Shown here: piece after piece, positions 38,668 through 51,561 of the stretch
Layout: the number at the start of each line of letters is the position of its first letter
How positions within the stretch are numbered: position 1 is the first letter of the stretch
Notes under the pieces: generated by a model
What the model was told of the DNA's origin: nothing
Seen by the model: the letters and a program-made list of their open reading frames with translations, nothing else
The model's database searches: none
Position numbers and translations under genes: made by a program
Source: Acanthacorydalis orientalis
Taxonomy: Eukaryota > Arthropoda > Insecta > Megaloptera > Corydalidae
Assembly (NCBI GenBank): GCA_034766995.1
Contig: CM068313.1
Location: 24,873,012 to 24,937,011, forward strand
DNA: 64,000 nt
Direction: 5' to 3'

Positions 38668-39429
38668 GTATAAATGTTATAAAAAAATGAATATGCAAAT
38701 TGAAATATGTAAAATTTATAAAAAAATATAGTATAAAAATGCGTCGTTAACATATAGTTGAAAATAATAAACAATCGTAATATTAGCAACCAGATTATAA
38801 GAAAATGTATTTTAATTTAAAGTAATACTTTTATAGGAATTAGTTAATAATAATGTTTTAAACAAGAAAATTCTCTAAAATATATTCGGCAGTATCTCAG
38901 GTGTTATTAAATAATATATGTACCGATCGTATGCGTTTATGTATTATTTTTATTGGTATTAACATTTAAAGGAAAAAATAGAAATATGATTCTTTACTCT
39001 TTGACTTTATATTTCTCTATATGGACAATTATTACAGACTTCATTCTTCCCAATAATTTATTTAATAACTGCAAACTTAATTAGTTATCCTAACTTTGCC
39101 GCTATAGTAGCGTTTATAATTTACTAGAAATTCTATGCTACCAGTCCAAATTATTATTACTGTTTTTAATTTTATTTGCATTTGATGAAATTCAATTTTA
39201 TTTTTTTAAATTTTTTAATTATATATATATATATATATTTATGTTTTTATGATTTACTGCCAGATAAATGACAATTTCTTGTAATTAAATGTTTTTCTAA
39301 TTCATATATATTTTAAAAAATATTTTGATATTTTTATTACATCTCTTCTTTAGATCCGTTCTCGGTCTTTTTATATTTCTCATATTCCAGTCTTTATGTA
39401 TACATGTATGTAAGTATGTAAATGTATAT

Positions 39430-39980
39430 TAATATGAAATTAAACAAGAGTAATGACGAGTACATACAGTAAAGCGTAAATATAAACAGAACACATTATA
39501 GATAATGATAATGTCGTCGAATGGTTTATCCATTCATACATTCGAGAAACAAGATAATAAATTTTCATTTCACAAGGATAATTATTCGAATAAAAAAATA
39601 TAATTCGTGCTAAGTATTTAACAGACCACATATTGTATGTGTGTATACATTTGCCGTCATTCATTCGAGTATCAAAGTTGACATCAGTCAACAGGAATTC
39701 TCGAACTGTAGTCGGAATGCAGTTTTAAAACTGTTTTCTTAAACGTGGCTGGATAATTGGGAATTATAATAGGAACGTATTGTTCTTGAAATAGCGTCAT
39801 GTCTATATGTTGCTCTTTTTTTGTAATTTCTACTTCAATTTAGATTTTTTTTTTTGTAAAAGTTGTAACCAGTCCTGAAACGTTTAATGTATTCAGTGTG
39901 TTCTTAATGGAAAACTATTTAGCGGGATTGAAGTGAATGAATTTAAAAGCTTTGTAAGTAATGGTACCTAATTTAAACGT
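39430..39980. promoter_or_regulatory. Weak GC-richer non-coding island
   Basis: Moderately balanced composition, no repeats, no recognisable protein. Confidence 0.25.
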
Positions 39981-40310
39981 ACACCGAAGAGGAAGTGTAT
40001 TTTTATACATCTAGTTTTTTAGGCTGTATTAAATTGGTTATGATCTGTTTCATCGTTTAGTTTAGTTATCAAGTTCAGGAGTTCTTTCAAGTCTATTCGG
40101 AATATTTCCAGTTAAATGTGTAAAATAGTAAAAAGAGAAGTAATATATTAATTATTTAAAAAATGGCTATGGAAAATGTATACTATGTAATTGTAGTACA
40201 TGATTAAAGAACCTTATTGATTTTTTTAAATAATAATGTGTAAAAATGCAAGTAACTGATTATTGTAAAAATAAATATTGAGCAGTAAGTTTAATGAAAA
40301 TAAATAAGAG

Positions 40311-40311
<1 letters not shown>

Positions 40312-40368
<57 letters not shown>
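40312..40368. repeat. (AT)n microsatellite
   Basis: About 56 bp of uninterrupted AT. Confidence 0.95.
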
Positions 40369-40371
<3 letters not shown>

Positions 40372-41282
40372 ACAAATCGTATATATCCTTTTTAAAACAT
40401 ATTTTTTGAAGTGCATTAAACAATATTTAAATTTTTTAACTCAATCAACTAAACTGATATAAAATCTATTTAAATAAATTTTTTTATTATATTATTAAAT
40501 CAATTTATTTTACATGTGGATATTTACTTAGGGGGAAAACATGGTTTTGAATTATATATAAATATATAATTTTAAAATCTGAAGTCTACATTATAAATCT
40601 GCACTTTAAAATTTTATATAACGAATAATTATACAAAATAATTATTCACAAATAAATTTCATTGAGTTTTATGAGTACAATTATTTATGTTAGATCATTT
40701 TACCTTTAATTACAGTGACATTAGCTTCAGCGAAGAAAATAATTTATGAATATTACTGTCTGAAATAAATGGAGAGAAAATATTTTTCTAAAAAATTAAT
40801 GAAATAAAATAGTTCAAAAATATGACAGAAAAATTGAATAAGATTAATTAATAATCATATGGTGCGAAATAAAAATTAGTTTATTATATTTTATACAGTA
40901 TGTTAAAATATAAGTATTCTTATTTAATTGTTAAATTGATAATTTCTTTTTATACCGAAAAATAAATAATGTAAATTTATTTACGCTGTATATAGAAATA
41001 TTAACATTATTTATTCATTGGAAGTAAAATTAAATTGTTTTATATTAATACTTTTTAAAAGTTTTAATAATTCAATCTAGTAAAATATATTAAACTTTAT
41101 TATTTATACATTAATTCCATTCGCTATATGAATAGTTGTATTATTTTTTAAAATATTCTTGAGAAGTTCAAATATAAATGTTAGATATAAACAAGTGTGT
41201 TTGTATGAGATACCATTGATCGTTTATGCAATTATATTTAATTACTCTAGCTACAAATAGCACACGCACATTTATATATTTT

Positions 41283-41339
41283 TATATATATATATATATA
41301 TATGTGTATATATATATGTGTGTGTGTATATATATAAAT
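41283..41339. repeat. (TA)n with GTGT interruptions
   Basis: TA arrays broken by TGTG runs. Confidence 0.93.
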
Positions 41340-41620
41340 ATACCTACACTCAATTGATATTTGTCTATGCTTAATCCACGTGTATGTGCGATTGTCTGTG
41401 TTTAAGTATTAACATATATTGTAATTTCAATTAAAAGTGAAAACGACTACATAAATTTACTTTTTCAATGTACACGAGCCGCGAGATAACGTGCTATTAC
41501 TGTACTAACATGTTTTCTTCGTGGCTAATAACAACTAATTGGTTATAATTAACCTCTGCTGACTTAGGGGCAAGTTTATGTTGGGATGCTGTCCATATAA
41601 TCAGCTCAGTGTTTATTATT
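41340..41620. promoter_or_regulatory. GC-richer island with TAATCC and CACGTG
   Basis: TAATCC (41372-41377) directly abuts CACGTG (41377-41382). Further GC-rich sequence lies around 41470-41620. Confidence 0.3.
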
Positions 41621-41678
41621 TCATTCATATAGTTTAAATTCTACATGTAGATCTATATAGACATTTTAGATGTGTGTA

Positions 41679-41681
<3 letters not shown>

Positions 41682-41735
<54 letters not shown>
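41682..41735. repeat. (TA)n microsatellite
   Basis: About 54 bp of uninterrupted TA. Confidence 0.95.
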
Positions 41736-41738
<3 letters not shown>

Positions 41739-42059
41739 CATCTGTGTAATGACACTGAACTATAGGTTTTACACGGTGTATTACAGCAGTACGTGTTTTA
41801 TGCGAAAAAGCCTTACAAGTTCTAATTATTGTTGACTGAAAATGATTCTAGATGAAAATAGAAAGGAATGATGTAAAAATTCTATTTATATTTCACATAT
41901 TTGTATAACTACATAATATTATTAGTAATATTATATTTGAGTCGAAGAATTTACATTTTATTTAACGTATTTTCGGTTGACTGCATTTGATATATTTGTA
42001 AGTTCAAGGTAAAAATAAAGTAATATATATATATAAGTATGACTAAAGTTGTAATTTAT

Positions 42060-42420
42060 ATTCATACATTATTTTTAACCCGGAATTTCCGGTCGACAGC
42101 GATAAGAAGCACAATAACCTGAAACCAAATCATCCTCGCGAAGGTCATAGTGGACACGAGTGTATCTGTAAATATATATATACAAAAAAAAACAATAGCT
42201 GAAACAAAGAAAAATATACTTACACAATCAGTAATTAACATTTATAAATAATTAGTTGTGTCAAGATAAGATCAGGTGTTGTGACATACCTTGTAGGTAA
42301 AAGCGTGTACTCTAGTGGTACTTGTATGTACTAGGCCACTCGTTCAATTTGAAGTCATTTGATTAATGGCGGGAAACGATTAATTTGTGCTTCACCCACG
42401 TGATATCTTCCAGGTATTTT
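42060..42420. promoter_or_regulatory. Motif-dense candidate enhancer
   Basis: Contains the dyad CCGGAATTTCCGG (42080-42092), CGATAAG nearby, an N-box CACGAG (42155-42160), a GATA site AGATAAG (42264-42270) two bases from CAGGTG (42273-42278), and CACGTG (42397-42402). Directly precedes the duplicated block by about 370 bp. Confidence 0.45.
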
Positions 42421-42790
42421 CCTACAAGTCAGTGTTTAAAAATGAGTAATTATAATTCGGTGTGTTTTAAGATTTAATACAATACGTTTAAATGCTATGT
42501 AAGTTATACACTGGATTGCATTTAATGATTTCTATGTTTTATTTTCATTTCTTAATATATTTTCTTTTCACTTGTTCTCTCTTCCTCCCTCACTCCCTCA
42601 CTCTCTCTTTCTCTCATTAATAAAAATTAATCTAAGAGATATGATTTAATTATGTTCTATTACTTGCATGAACTATAGTTGGGATTAATAATACTTGTAA
42701 GAATTAAGTTTGCAGAATATACTGTAATAGTTTTTTTTCTGTTTTGAAATGAATATAAAGAAACGAAAAATAAAGTTGAAATGTAATTAA

Positions 42791-43375
42791 TAACTTATTT
42801 TTTATGCACCATACCGCAATTAAACCTAATAAAAAAACTCTCGAAAACACTTTCTACCTATGGAAAAAACATAATTTACTTTAATTGTACATGTGTCCAC
42901 ACATACATTTTTTATATTTCATACATCTGTTTTTATTATTGTGATTTCAATTTTGTAATTTTATAATTAGAGTATTGGAAAAATTTATATAAAACGGATT
43001 TTAATCTCGTATCTAGGAGATTATTGCTACTACACTACACTTAACGCCTCTGAAAACGCCCGAGAGCTTTCGAGCAGAAATAATGAATACATTCGAAATA
43101 CGTACCTAATACTTCAAATGTAAATTATCTGTCATATCGATATCATTCTGATTAAATGTTAAGTATAATTTACATATACATAACAGAAAATAAATAAATT
43201 CTGTAGGAATCTCTACTCAAATGACCATCCACAAAACTACAACAATTCTAACATGTCATTGTGTGTCCGTCGGGTATATTTCTTCACCGAATTGAAATCG
43301 ATTTTATCGAAATGATCAACAATTGTAATTGAATGTGTATATCGCACGCATTAACACTTTAACTTGTTACACAAC
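42791..43375. repeat. Duplicated block, continuous copy (A1-B1)
   Basis: Two segments sit one base apart here: A1 (42791-42879, 89 bp) and B1 (42881-43375, 495 bp). A1 recurs at 43403-43491 with two mismatches; B1 recurs at 45195-45689 with about eight mismatches and no indels that I can see. The block has no open reading frame worth calling. It includes a GC-richer patch (43045-43085) with CGCCCGAGAGCTTTCGAGC. The near-identity in such fast-changing DNA points to a recent duplication or to strong constraint. Confidence 0.92.
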
Positions 43376-43402
43376 TTATTATTATATAACTATATTATTA
43401 TA

Positions 43403-43491
43403 TAACTTATTTTTAATGCACCATACCGCAATTAAACCTAATAAAAAAACTCTCGAAAACACTTCCTACCTATGGAAAAAACATAATTTAC
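43403..43491. repeat. Second copy of segment A (A2)
   Basis: Matches 42791-42879 at 87 of 89 positions, same orientation. It is separated from the end of B1 by 27 bp made of two copies of a TTATTATATAAC-like unit. It is followed by 1.7 kb of sequence not present in the first copy before B2 starts. Confidence 0.92.
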
Positions 43492-43594
43492 ATATGGAAA
43501 CTAGATTGGAGACGTTGATAGCGAGGATCATTTTTTGATAACAGATGTTCAAAAGGGCCGTAGTATAGATGTCTATGTATACATACGTTTCATT

Positions 43595-43596
<2 letters not shown>

Positions 43597-43643
<47 letters not shown>
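43597..43643. repeat. (TA)n microsatellite
   Basis: Lies within the segment that separates A2 from B2. Confidence 0.95.
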
Positions 43644-43646
<3 letters not shown>

Positions 43647-43887
43647 TATGTGTATGTTGTACACATATATTATTCTGGTTTTGTTTAACATCCGTTTTCT
43701 TGGACACGTCGTGCACCTGCCTTCGACGACGTTTTTAGATTTTTATATTAACTATTGAAGACGTTGTCTGCGATTTTGATGAATTAGGTGTTTGTAAATT
43801 ATTTCTATGAATTGATTAAACTCAAGTACAATGAAAACGAGTTTTATCCAGAATAAATGTAAATTGTATTAAATATCAGTTTCTATC

Positions 43888-43889
<2 letters not shown>

Positions 43890-43942
<53 letters not shown>

Positions 43943-43952
43943 ATATATATAT
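43890..43952. repeat. (AT)n microsatellite with one interruption
   Basis: About 60 bp of AT broken by a single TTTA. Confidence 0.95.
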
Positions 43953-45194
43953 GAATATGTATTTATATGAAAATATGTAATTTTAAGCAATAGGGGTTAC
44001 CACCATTTATAGGTCAAATTTCATGTTTAATTCATATCAAATATTATGGTATAATTTAAAAGTTATAACTTTTAAGTGACATTTATGTTAATCATTTCAA
44101 AAATAGAATAATAATGATTTTAAAAATGTGATTATATATGTATATCTATAATACATGTAAGCAAATGAAATGAACAAAAATCTTAATTGAAAAATTGATG
44201 TTGATTAATAATTATATCGAAAGAAGAATATATACAATAAACTGAAGTGAACAGAATAGAAAAGAATAAAATATTGATAAGAGTAAATCAAAAATTAAAA
44301 AAAAATTAGAATAATCGTATTTGTTGGATCGGTTTACTATTTTTTATCCTTCGACTAGTTTACGGGTTTTGTCATTGAGTAAAGATTTGAGAAAAAAGAT
44401 TACTGAGAATGATTGATTCTGATTCACTGGTTAAAAATAAAAAAATTATAAAAAATTATATATATGATAAAATAAATTTGGTGTTTTTGAAATATTCTTT
44501 TAATTTTTCATTTTAAATCATTATTAATTATACGCTCATAAAATCATAAAAATATTATATGGAAATAGCAGTTAACTGAATGTGTGTCTCATAGGAAATT
44601 AAATCCCGAGTCAAGCGTAATGTACACATGTTATAATGCAAATCTTTATACTTATAAACAATATTATTAATTTTTAGTTATGTTCATATATATATATATA
44701 TACATATTTGTATTTAAACATAGATATTTCGTAAAACTAAATCATAATTTACATAAAATTAGAATAGTAACAAATCTCCAATATCAGACAGACTCCAATT
44801 AATTTTTTAGAATATTTCTTAAAAAATTAAAAAGAAATACTGTTCAAATATTGTATTTGAATTAACGACGAAATACTAATGAGTAGAATCAAAACTGTTT
44901 TGATATGAAAAAGAAAGCCAAAAAACTAACAAAAACATAGAGAATTTTTGAACTAGATCGTAAACATATTTAAACAAATATTCACTTTTCACTTGCCAGA
45001 AAAGGTAGAAATAATAGGAATTTACTTACAGATCCAATTATTATCAATAACCAATAACGTTAATACATCGAAATAATTTATAAATATGTACTTAATAGTT
45101 CTTTAAATCATATATATATATATATATATATATATGAACATATAGAAATGACACAAATGCACTGTACATGTAAACAGATAAAATAAACTTATAA

Positions 45195-45689
45195 TTAATT
45201 GTACATGTGTCCACACATATATTTTTTGTATTTCATACATCTGTTTCTATTATTGTGATTTCAATTTTGTAATTTTATAATTAGAGTATTGGAAAAATTT
45301 ACATAAAACGGATTTTAATCTCGTATCTAGGAGATTATTGCTACTACACTACACTTAACGCCTCTGAAAACGCCCGAGAGCTTTCGAGCAGAAATAATGA
45401 ATACATTCGAAATACGTACCTAATACTTCAAATGTAAATTATCTGTCATATCGATATCGTTCTGATTAAATGTTAAGTATAATTTACATATACATAACAG
45501 AAAATAAATAAATTCTGTAGGAATCTCTACTCAAATGACCATCCACAAAACTACAACACTTCTAACATGTCATTGTGTGTCCGTCGGGCATATTTCTTCA
45601 CCGAATTGAAATCGATTTTATCGAAATGATCAACAATTGTAATTGAATGTGTATATCGCAGGCATTAACACTTTAACTTGTTACACAAC
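45195..45689. repeat. Second copy of segment B (B2)
   Basis: Same length (495 bp) and orientation as 42881-43375, about 98% identical by direct reading. Downstream it runs into a GC-richer island (45690-46090) that has no counterpart after B1. Confidence 0.92.
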
Positions 45690-46090
45690 GGCTAATACGT
45701 ATTTACGTTTGACACAAACAAATCGAACGTGGAATGTGCTCGCGGTAATTTCAATCATAAATTAACATCTTAACAAGCAGCCGGGAGGATGTTGAAGGAT
45801 CAATTAGTTTAACAAATGAATCGTGGTGTTCGAAGGCGCATTTGTCAAAGTATGAGAAATGTATATGCCCACCATTAGATAACGAATTGCATATTTAATA
45901 TTTGTAATGATGTACGGTGTGCATTCGAGTAATGTTTAAAAAAAATCCGTATAGCTACATATATGGTTATGAAAAACAACTTTAAAGGAGTCTGCATACC
46001 GTTTCCAATTTAATTTTGATGTATTGAGACAAATGTAACAGAGAATAGTTTAATGTTACAGTAAAGCGTTTCGTTCGACAGCGTACGAGT
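45690..46090. promoter_or_regulatory. GC-richer non-coding island after B2
   Basis: Balanced composition continuing from the B2 repeat copy (CAGCCGGGAGG at about 45778, GAAGGCGC). No recognisable frame. Confidence 0.3.
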
Positions 46091-46769
46091 AAAATGAAAT
46101 ATACAAAATCCATTATTTTTAGTTTCATCGGTTTAATAAATGTCACATAAAACTTCAAATAAATTTAATTTACAAACCTTTCATATTTGTGTTTATCATT
46201 TTTATAATTTAACGTCTAATATCTTGAAATTGCATTTATGCTTTTATGTTTGTATGCCATTATTAACGATTTCAATTATAGTTAACGGGTTTTTAAATGT
46301 TCTTTTTTATTACAAAAAACACACTTTTTTGTATATTATCTTGTATATTGTTTATTAATTTTAAGGATAGGTGATGTAAAAGAAATATGGAGTTTTAAGT
46401 ATAAACTATAATTAATTATAGAATAAAAGAAACGTGATATACTCTGTGAAATAGTTAATTATACTTGTAACATAGGACCTTTAAAATTTGTATGTTCTCA
46501 TTTTAATTGATTTGTTAATAGATTAGACAATGTATTTGAATTTTATTTTATTGTTAACCGAAATATGTCTGATTTACAATTAATAAGTAATAAAGAAAGG
46601 AATCATTTCTTGAAAAGAATTTTTTTAGATTTAATCGCTTTTATAAATCAGTGGAATAATTATATTAAACTTTTCTGCTCACTAAAAAATTATGTCACAC
46701 TTTATTATTAATTTACAATATTCCATAAAAGGTTACGTTTCAATCAAATGGATATTTAGTTGTTTTCTA

Positions 46770-46772
<3 letters not shown>

Positions 46773-46811
<39 letters not shown>
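46773..46811. repeat. (TA)n microsatellite
   Basis: About 38 bp of uninterrupted TA. Confidence 0.95.
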
Positions 46812-46813
<2 letters not shown>

Positions 46814-47813
46814 TTGTGACTAGTACATAACAAAAATGGAACGTGTATATTGATTTGTTAATTAATTAAAACAGAAATTATAAGCATCAATCTGCATAAA
46901 TATACGTTAAAAGGAAATAAAATCAGTTTTTTTTTGATTACTTGTACTAGAAGGTATTACAAAAACAGTTCTTTTTAATATTAAACAAAGCTATCGCGAA
47001 ACTTGATCTCTGAATCCGTAATTTTACACATTTTATAGCTATAATATTTTTTAAAGACGAGGGTGTGTAGTAATAGTATTTTTAAATAGTGTTAATGTCG
47101 ATTTAAGTGTCTTATGTGGTAGCTTACAAGCTATTTACAGAGAATGAAAAACGAAGGGTTGAAATTTAAAACGGTGATTTGTTAACGATAAAATTTGTAA
47201 TATGAGCATTCTTACTACTAAAATGGGCATTAATCGTTTTGAAACGATAGTTTTATCCATGTCGATGTCAATTCCTTTATTGTCGAGGAATCTTCTTATG
47301 AGTATTTCGTACTGTAAGTTCTATTTTGAGAGTTTTGATAAATCAACTTCATGAGATATTTGTCGGTAGTATTATATTTATTGTTTAAGGAATTTAGATT
47401 CAAAAGATATTACATTTTATTAAAAGTGTAAGAAACGAATACTTTCAGAATTGTGTATTTTTATTAAATGTTGATTAAAAAGTATTGTAGTTTTTTAGTT
47501 TTTAACATTATTGTCAATATTGTATATTGATAGAATGAAAAAAGTATTAGAAAAGATTTGATTTAATAATTAAACAACCTTAAAAAACAAAGATTTTTTA
47601 AAAATAAACAATAAAATTATTAGCAGTATTAGTATGTGAAAAGTATATGTCAACTTTCATTTTTGACAGATTGTTGGTTGAAAAATAAATATAATTATTT
47701 ACACCTGCTTAGGATTACAAGGCCAATATAAAATTACAATAGTATTTCAAAAATTATATTTTATAATATGTAATATTATATGTAAATTAATATATTGTTC
47801 TACTTTTTGTGAT

Positions 47814-47867
47814 AATATATATATATATATATATATAATATAAAATATATATATATATATAATATAT
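47814..47867. repeat. (AT)n double array
   Basis: Two AT arrays joined by ATAAAATA; a further array is at 48007-48047. Confidence 0.93.
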
Positions 47868-48002
47868 TCTAAACAGTATTCAACATTTTATAATTATGTT
47901 TAATATAAGTTTGTGTGAAACTACCTTATAGCATGCGATAACATTCTAGTTACTCATACCTAATCTCTTCTGCTATTGAATCCACCTTAAGTAACAAAAC
48001 TA

Positions 48003-48048
<46 letters not shown>

Positions 48049-49655
48049 CTTAAGTTACAAAATAGAATACGTGATTCAGGCCATTCTCATTCGATTTTAA
48101 TCAATTTTTTGTAGATATAATATCGATAAGACATTGCGAAAAAAATTAAAGCAGGAATTCATCAATCACTATCATTATGGAAGTAATATACTGGATTAGG
48201 TTCAAAACATAAATGTTATTAAACGGGAAATATAAGATCAAATGTACGGTTGAATAGTAGAACAAGATTAGAAAATAATTTGTTCATAATTTTATAATAT
48301 GAATAGGAAATACGGTCATCTCTAACTATATGGTTATGATACGGATTATTTTTTTCCGCCAACGTTGTATAAAGTGACGAATAAGTGATGAAGCGAATAA
48401 AAGATAATTATATATTCATCTATAATAAGTAATCTTAAATGTATAACGGCGTATAAACAATTAATTGATCTTTTATACATTTAAAGTAACAAGCTTCAAA
48501 TCAATTTATTTAATAGATACATTGTGTTCTTTTTGCATTTTTTATTTTTAATGTCTAACATGTTTATTTTTACGTCTTTAGAAATGAAGTTGATAAAAAC
48601 TAATGTTTTTTTTAGAGTAAAATTAATTAGTATAGTTTAAGTTGGAAGAATGATTAGAGTTGAAGATTTTAACGTATCATTCATAATTTTAAGTATAATA
48701 TTGTTTCCTGTTTTTAACATTGTTATTTATTAACACACATTTTAAAATTAATTAAGAGCATTATTTTTTTGGTAAATGTTTAACGTATCAAATATAAATT
48801 CAATTAATTTGGATTAAAACTATTAAAGCATTCATAACATTTTTTGGGTAATAGTCTTTTAAATTATTAAAGCATTTCTGTTCTGTTTTTGCTTTTTATT
48901 TTTTTGATGTGTAGACATTTTTAAAATGTATATTAGAAATAAAATATTTTTAATGAAAAACGATTAATATAAATAATTATACGAAACTTATACAGATTTT
49001 TTACATGTACAGATTATTAAAAGTGTATATTGATTTTTTTTGAGTGTGGTAGTATTTTTTTATAAAGAATTTTAACTACAATAATTGTTTTTCATTTTAA
49101 GATACTTTTTGTTATTTTCTTTTATTTGAAAATAGACTATAACCTTTTTATAAAAAAATTTCCTATATTATGTCCTAATACATAAAAATAATCTTGCAAA
49201 TTACTTTCTTCCTAATAAACTCTTTTAGTTTTTTAAGATTTTGTACTTTCTAGTTTTTAAAACGTTTCTAAATACTGATACATTTTCCATTTTATATTTA
49301 ATTTTATAAAATATTAATGAGAACAGAGAAAAATTTTATTAAGTTATTTTTTTATAACATTTAATGTTTTTTTTTTAAAAAAAATGTGTATATTAGTTTG
49401 AATTAATATAATCGATATGTGTGTGTATTTTGTAATTTATTAAAATATAAATTTAGGGGCATTTTCTATAAAATATTCGTTAAGGATGTTCTGTTTTATA
49501 TGTAAACGTCATCACATAATCATTTTAAACATATTATGTTAAATGATGAACGGATACTCATACATCACAAAATATGGCCCATCTTTAATTCCCATGGGAC
49601 TAAGTTTGGTATTAGTTTCAATCTAGATATTATAAATATATTATGTGTGTGTATA

Positions 49656-49830
49656 TTAACTGTGTGTGTTGTCGATGAGGATGACCTTATACGTGGCGTC
49701 ATCTCCGGCTACAGTTAATAAGATAGGGATCTTGCCGTGAATCGCCACATGGGGCCTGTACGGTACCAGTCATCACCTTCATCAGAATCTGGTGGTCGAT
49801 GAGAATGCAGTCTCTATGAGTGATGTAGTT
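49656..49830 (-). other. GC-rich patch with a short coding-looking minus-strand frame
   Basis: The GC-richest short patch of the right half. A minus-strand frame (49769 down to the stop at 49656-49658, 37 residues, with no Met required) reads HVAIHGKIPILLTVAGDDA and ends VILIDNTHS, with a codon-like third-position pattern. It is closed upstream by a TGA, and no clear splice acceptor is visible. It may be an exon fragment, a decayed insertion or chance. I do not recognise the family. Confidence 0.25.
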
Positions 49831-51228
49831 TTTTATAGGTTCTAAATGTTAGAATAAGTCTAAGTTATCCGATGAGATAACTGTATTAAATTTTAGAATA
49901 ATTTTATTCATCTCATGGCCAGAATTGATCCCAAAAGGAATATTTATTTATCTATTGATTAATAATATTTTTATATTGTAGAACTGTAAAGGACGATTAA
50001 AATATGTGTAAAATATTATACTTCAGGATGTTTTTTTTCAATAGAATATTTATAATGTAGTAAAATGTAAATATTAAATTTAAAAACATTAGTTTATTGA
50101 ATCCAATTTTCGTTTATTGTTTTTGTAGGGTCAGGAGTTATATTCGAGTATTGATTGATTTTTCATGGGAGTGATCCTACATATTGCTGTTCATGGTAAG
50201 TTTTTTTTTAAATATCAAAGATGATTTTGAATAAAATTAATTTTAATACTTACACATATATGTGTGCGTATATATATATATATATAATCAAAAAAAATTA
50301 TAGTACTTAAATTAAACAGATTTAGTATTATTTAAAATAATAACTTTGAGCATTTACATTTGTTTATATTTTGCAAGTTTTTTTTTATTTCAAAATGACA
50401 CAACTATTATTTATTATCAATTTCATTAAATGCATTGGCGTTATTAAGTTGGAGGTGGAATTAGGATTTTGTTTATTTAATGATTTAGTAAACAATTTGT
50501 ATTGTAAATTTAGGTTCATATTTATTAATTTTTTGAAAAAGTATTCAATAAAAAGTCCTGAATACATAAAATAAAACCAAGTAGATTACAAATATATAGT
50601 AATTAATTTTAAATATTTATTATTATTTATTTTAAGACTATATTAATACAAATTTATTGCGCTTACAACACGGATTATAAGGATACATATTTAATTTTTT
50701 CAATTTTACGTGGTTTTAGTTCAATTTTAGATGCAACATTTTATACTTAACAAAACAGTCTTGATTTATTTGAAAAAGAAAATATTTTATACCTTTATAA
50801 TTTATAACTTCTTATTTCGAAGTAAATTTCTACATTAATTTCACAAATAAATGTTCACTCTTGCCAATTACAAAAAGATTGTGACTAACTAGTATTTCCG
50901 ATGATGTCATTTACGTAACACTATTTTTGTTAAATCCGAGAAAAAACTTTACGTGGTGTCATCGGTAAAGATATTTTATACTAAAAACATTTAATATAGA
51001 GACGATATGTTTAGGAACTTAAAATAACGTGTGAACTTAATTTAAGACAGATTAGGATAATTGTATTTTTAAAAAAAAATTAGTCCTAAAACAGACTTAA
51101 AACATTAAACATAAATTTTAGCTTGATAATACTTTTAATATATTAAGAACTTTGATTTAAATATAATAATCGGCAATAAAAGAATATCAATACATATCCA
51201 GTATGTGTGTGTGTGTGTATATATACCA

Positions 51229-51561
51229 CACGTGTGTATGTATTTTTAAAATGACTAAGACTTGTAAACTAAATATATTTAAAAATATTAATTAAAAAAC
51301 TGTAACAGAAAATGTAATATAAAATATAATTAATCGTAGAAATATATAATTGATTACCTAATTACAAGTACTAATTTGTAAGAAACTATATATATATACA
51401 TATTGATATTAAAAATTAGTACTTCTAATTATGTAATCAATTGTATATTTCTACGATTCATTCGATTTTATATTACATTTTTTGTCACAATTTTTCAATG
51501 AATATTTTTAAATATATTTAGTTTACAAGTCTTAGTTATTTTAAAAGTACATATACATGTG
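51229..51561. repeat. Large inverted repeat (foldback/hairpin element)
   Basis: The left arm 51229-51377 (149 bp) is the reverse complement of the right arm 51413-51561 at most positions, around 85-90% by eye, with a 35-bp AT spacer. Shared blocks include ACTAAGACTTGTAAACTAAA, TATTTAAAAATATT, AATGTAATATAAAAT and ATCGTAGAAATATA. TG/TA microsatellite flanks both outer ends. It could be a foldback-type MITE or a local inverted duplication. No coding capacity. Confidence 0.85.

Larger units (their letters stand above)
43492..45194. other. 1.7-kb segment separating A2 from B2
   Basis: This lies exactly between the two halves that are adjacent in the continuous copy. It has two large (TA)n arrays (43597-43643 and 43890-43952), a third at 45110-45135, a short GC-richer start (43492-43560) and a CACCTGC E-box (43714-43720), and otherwise plain AT-rich DNA. 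No terminal inverted repeats, transposase-like frame or clear target duplication was seen, so it could be either an insertion or the original spacer. Confidence 0.6.
46100..49650. other. Gene-free AT-rich DNA
   Basis: Contains a perfect minus-strand proneural E-box ACACCTGC (47701-47708) in otherwise AT-rich DNA, a weak GC patch at 47130-47300, and three TA arrays. No supportable gene. Confidence 0.6.

Noticed and set aside
42871..45200. Idea that the continuous A1-B1 copy is a spliced retrocopy of A2-B2
   Set aside because: The boundaries of the 1.7-kb spacer show no GT-AG (or reverse CT-AC) ends and there is no poly-A tail.
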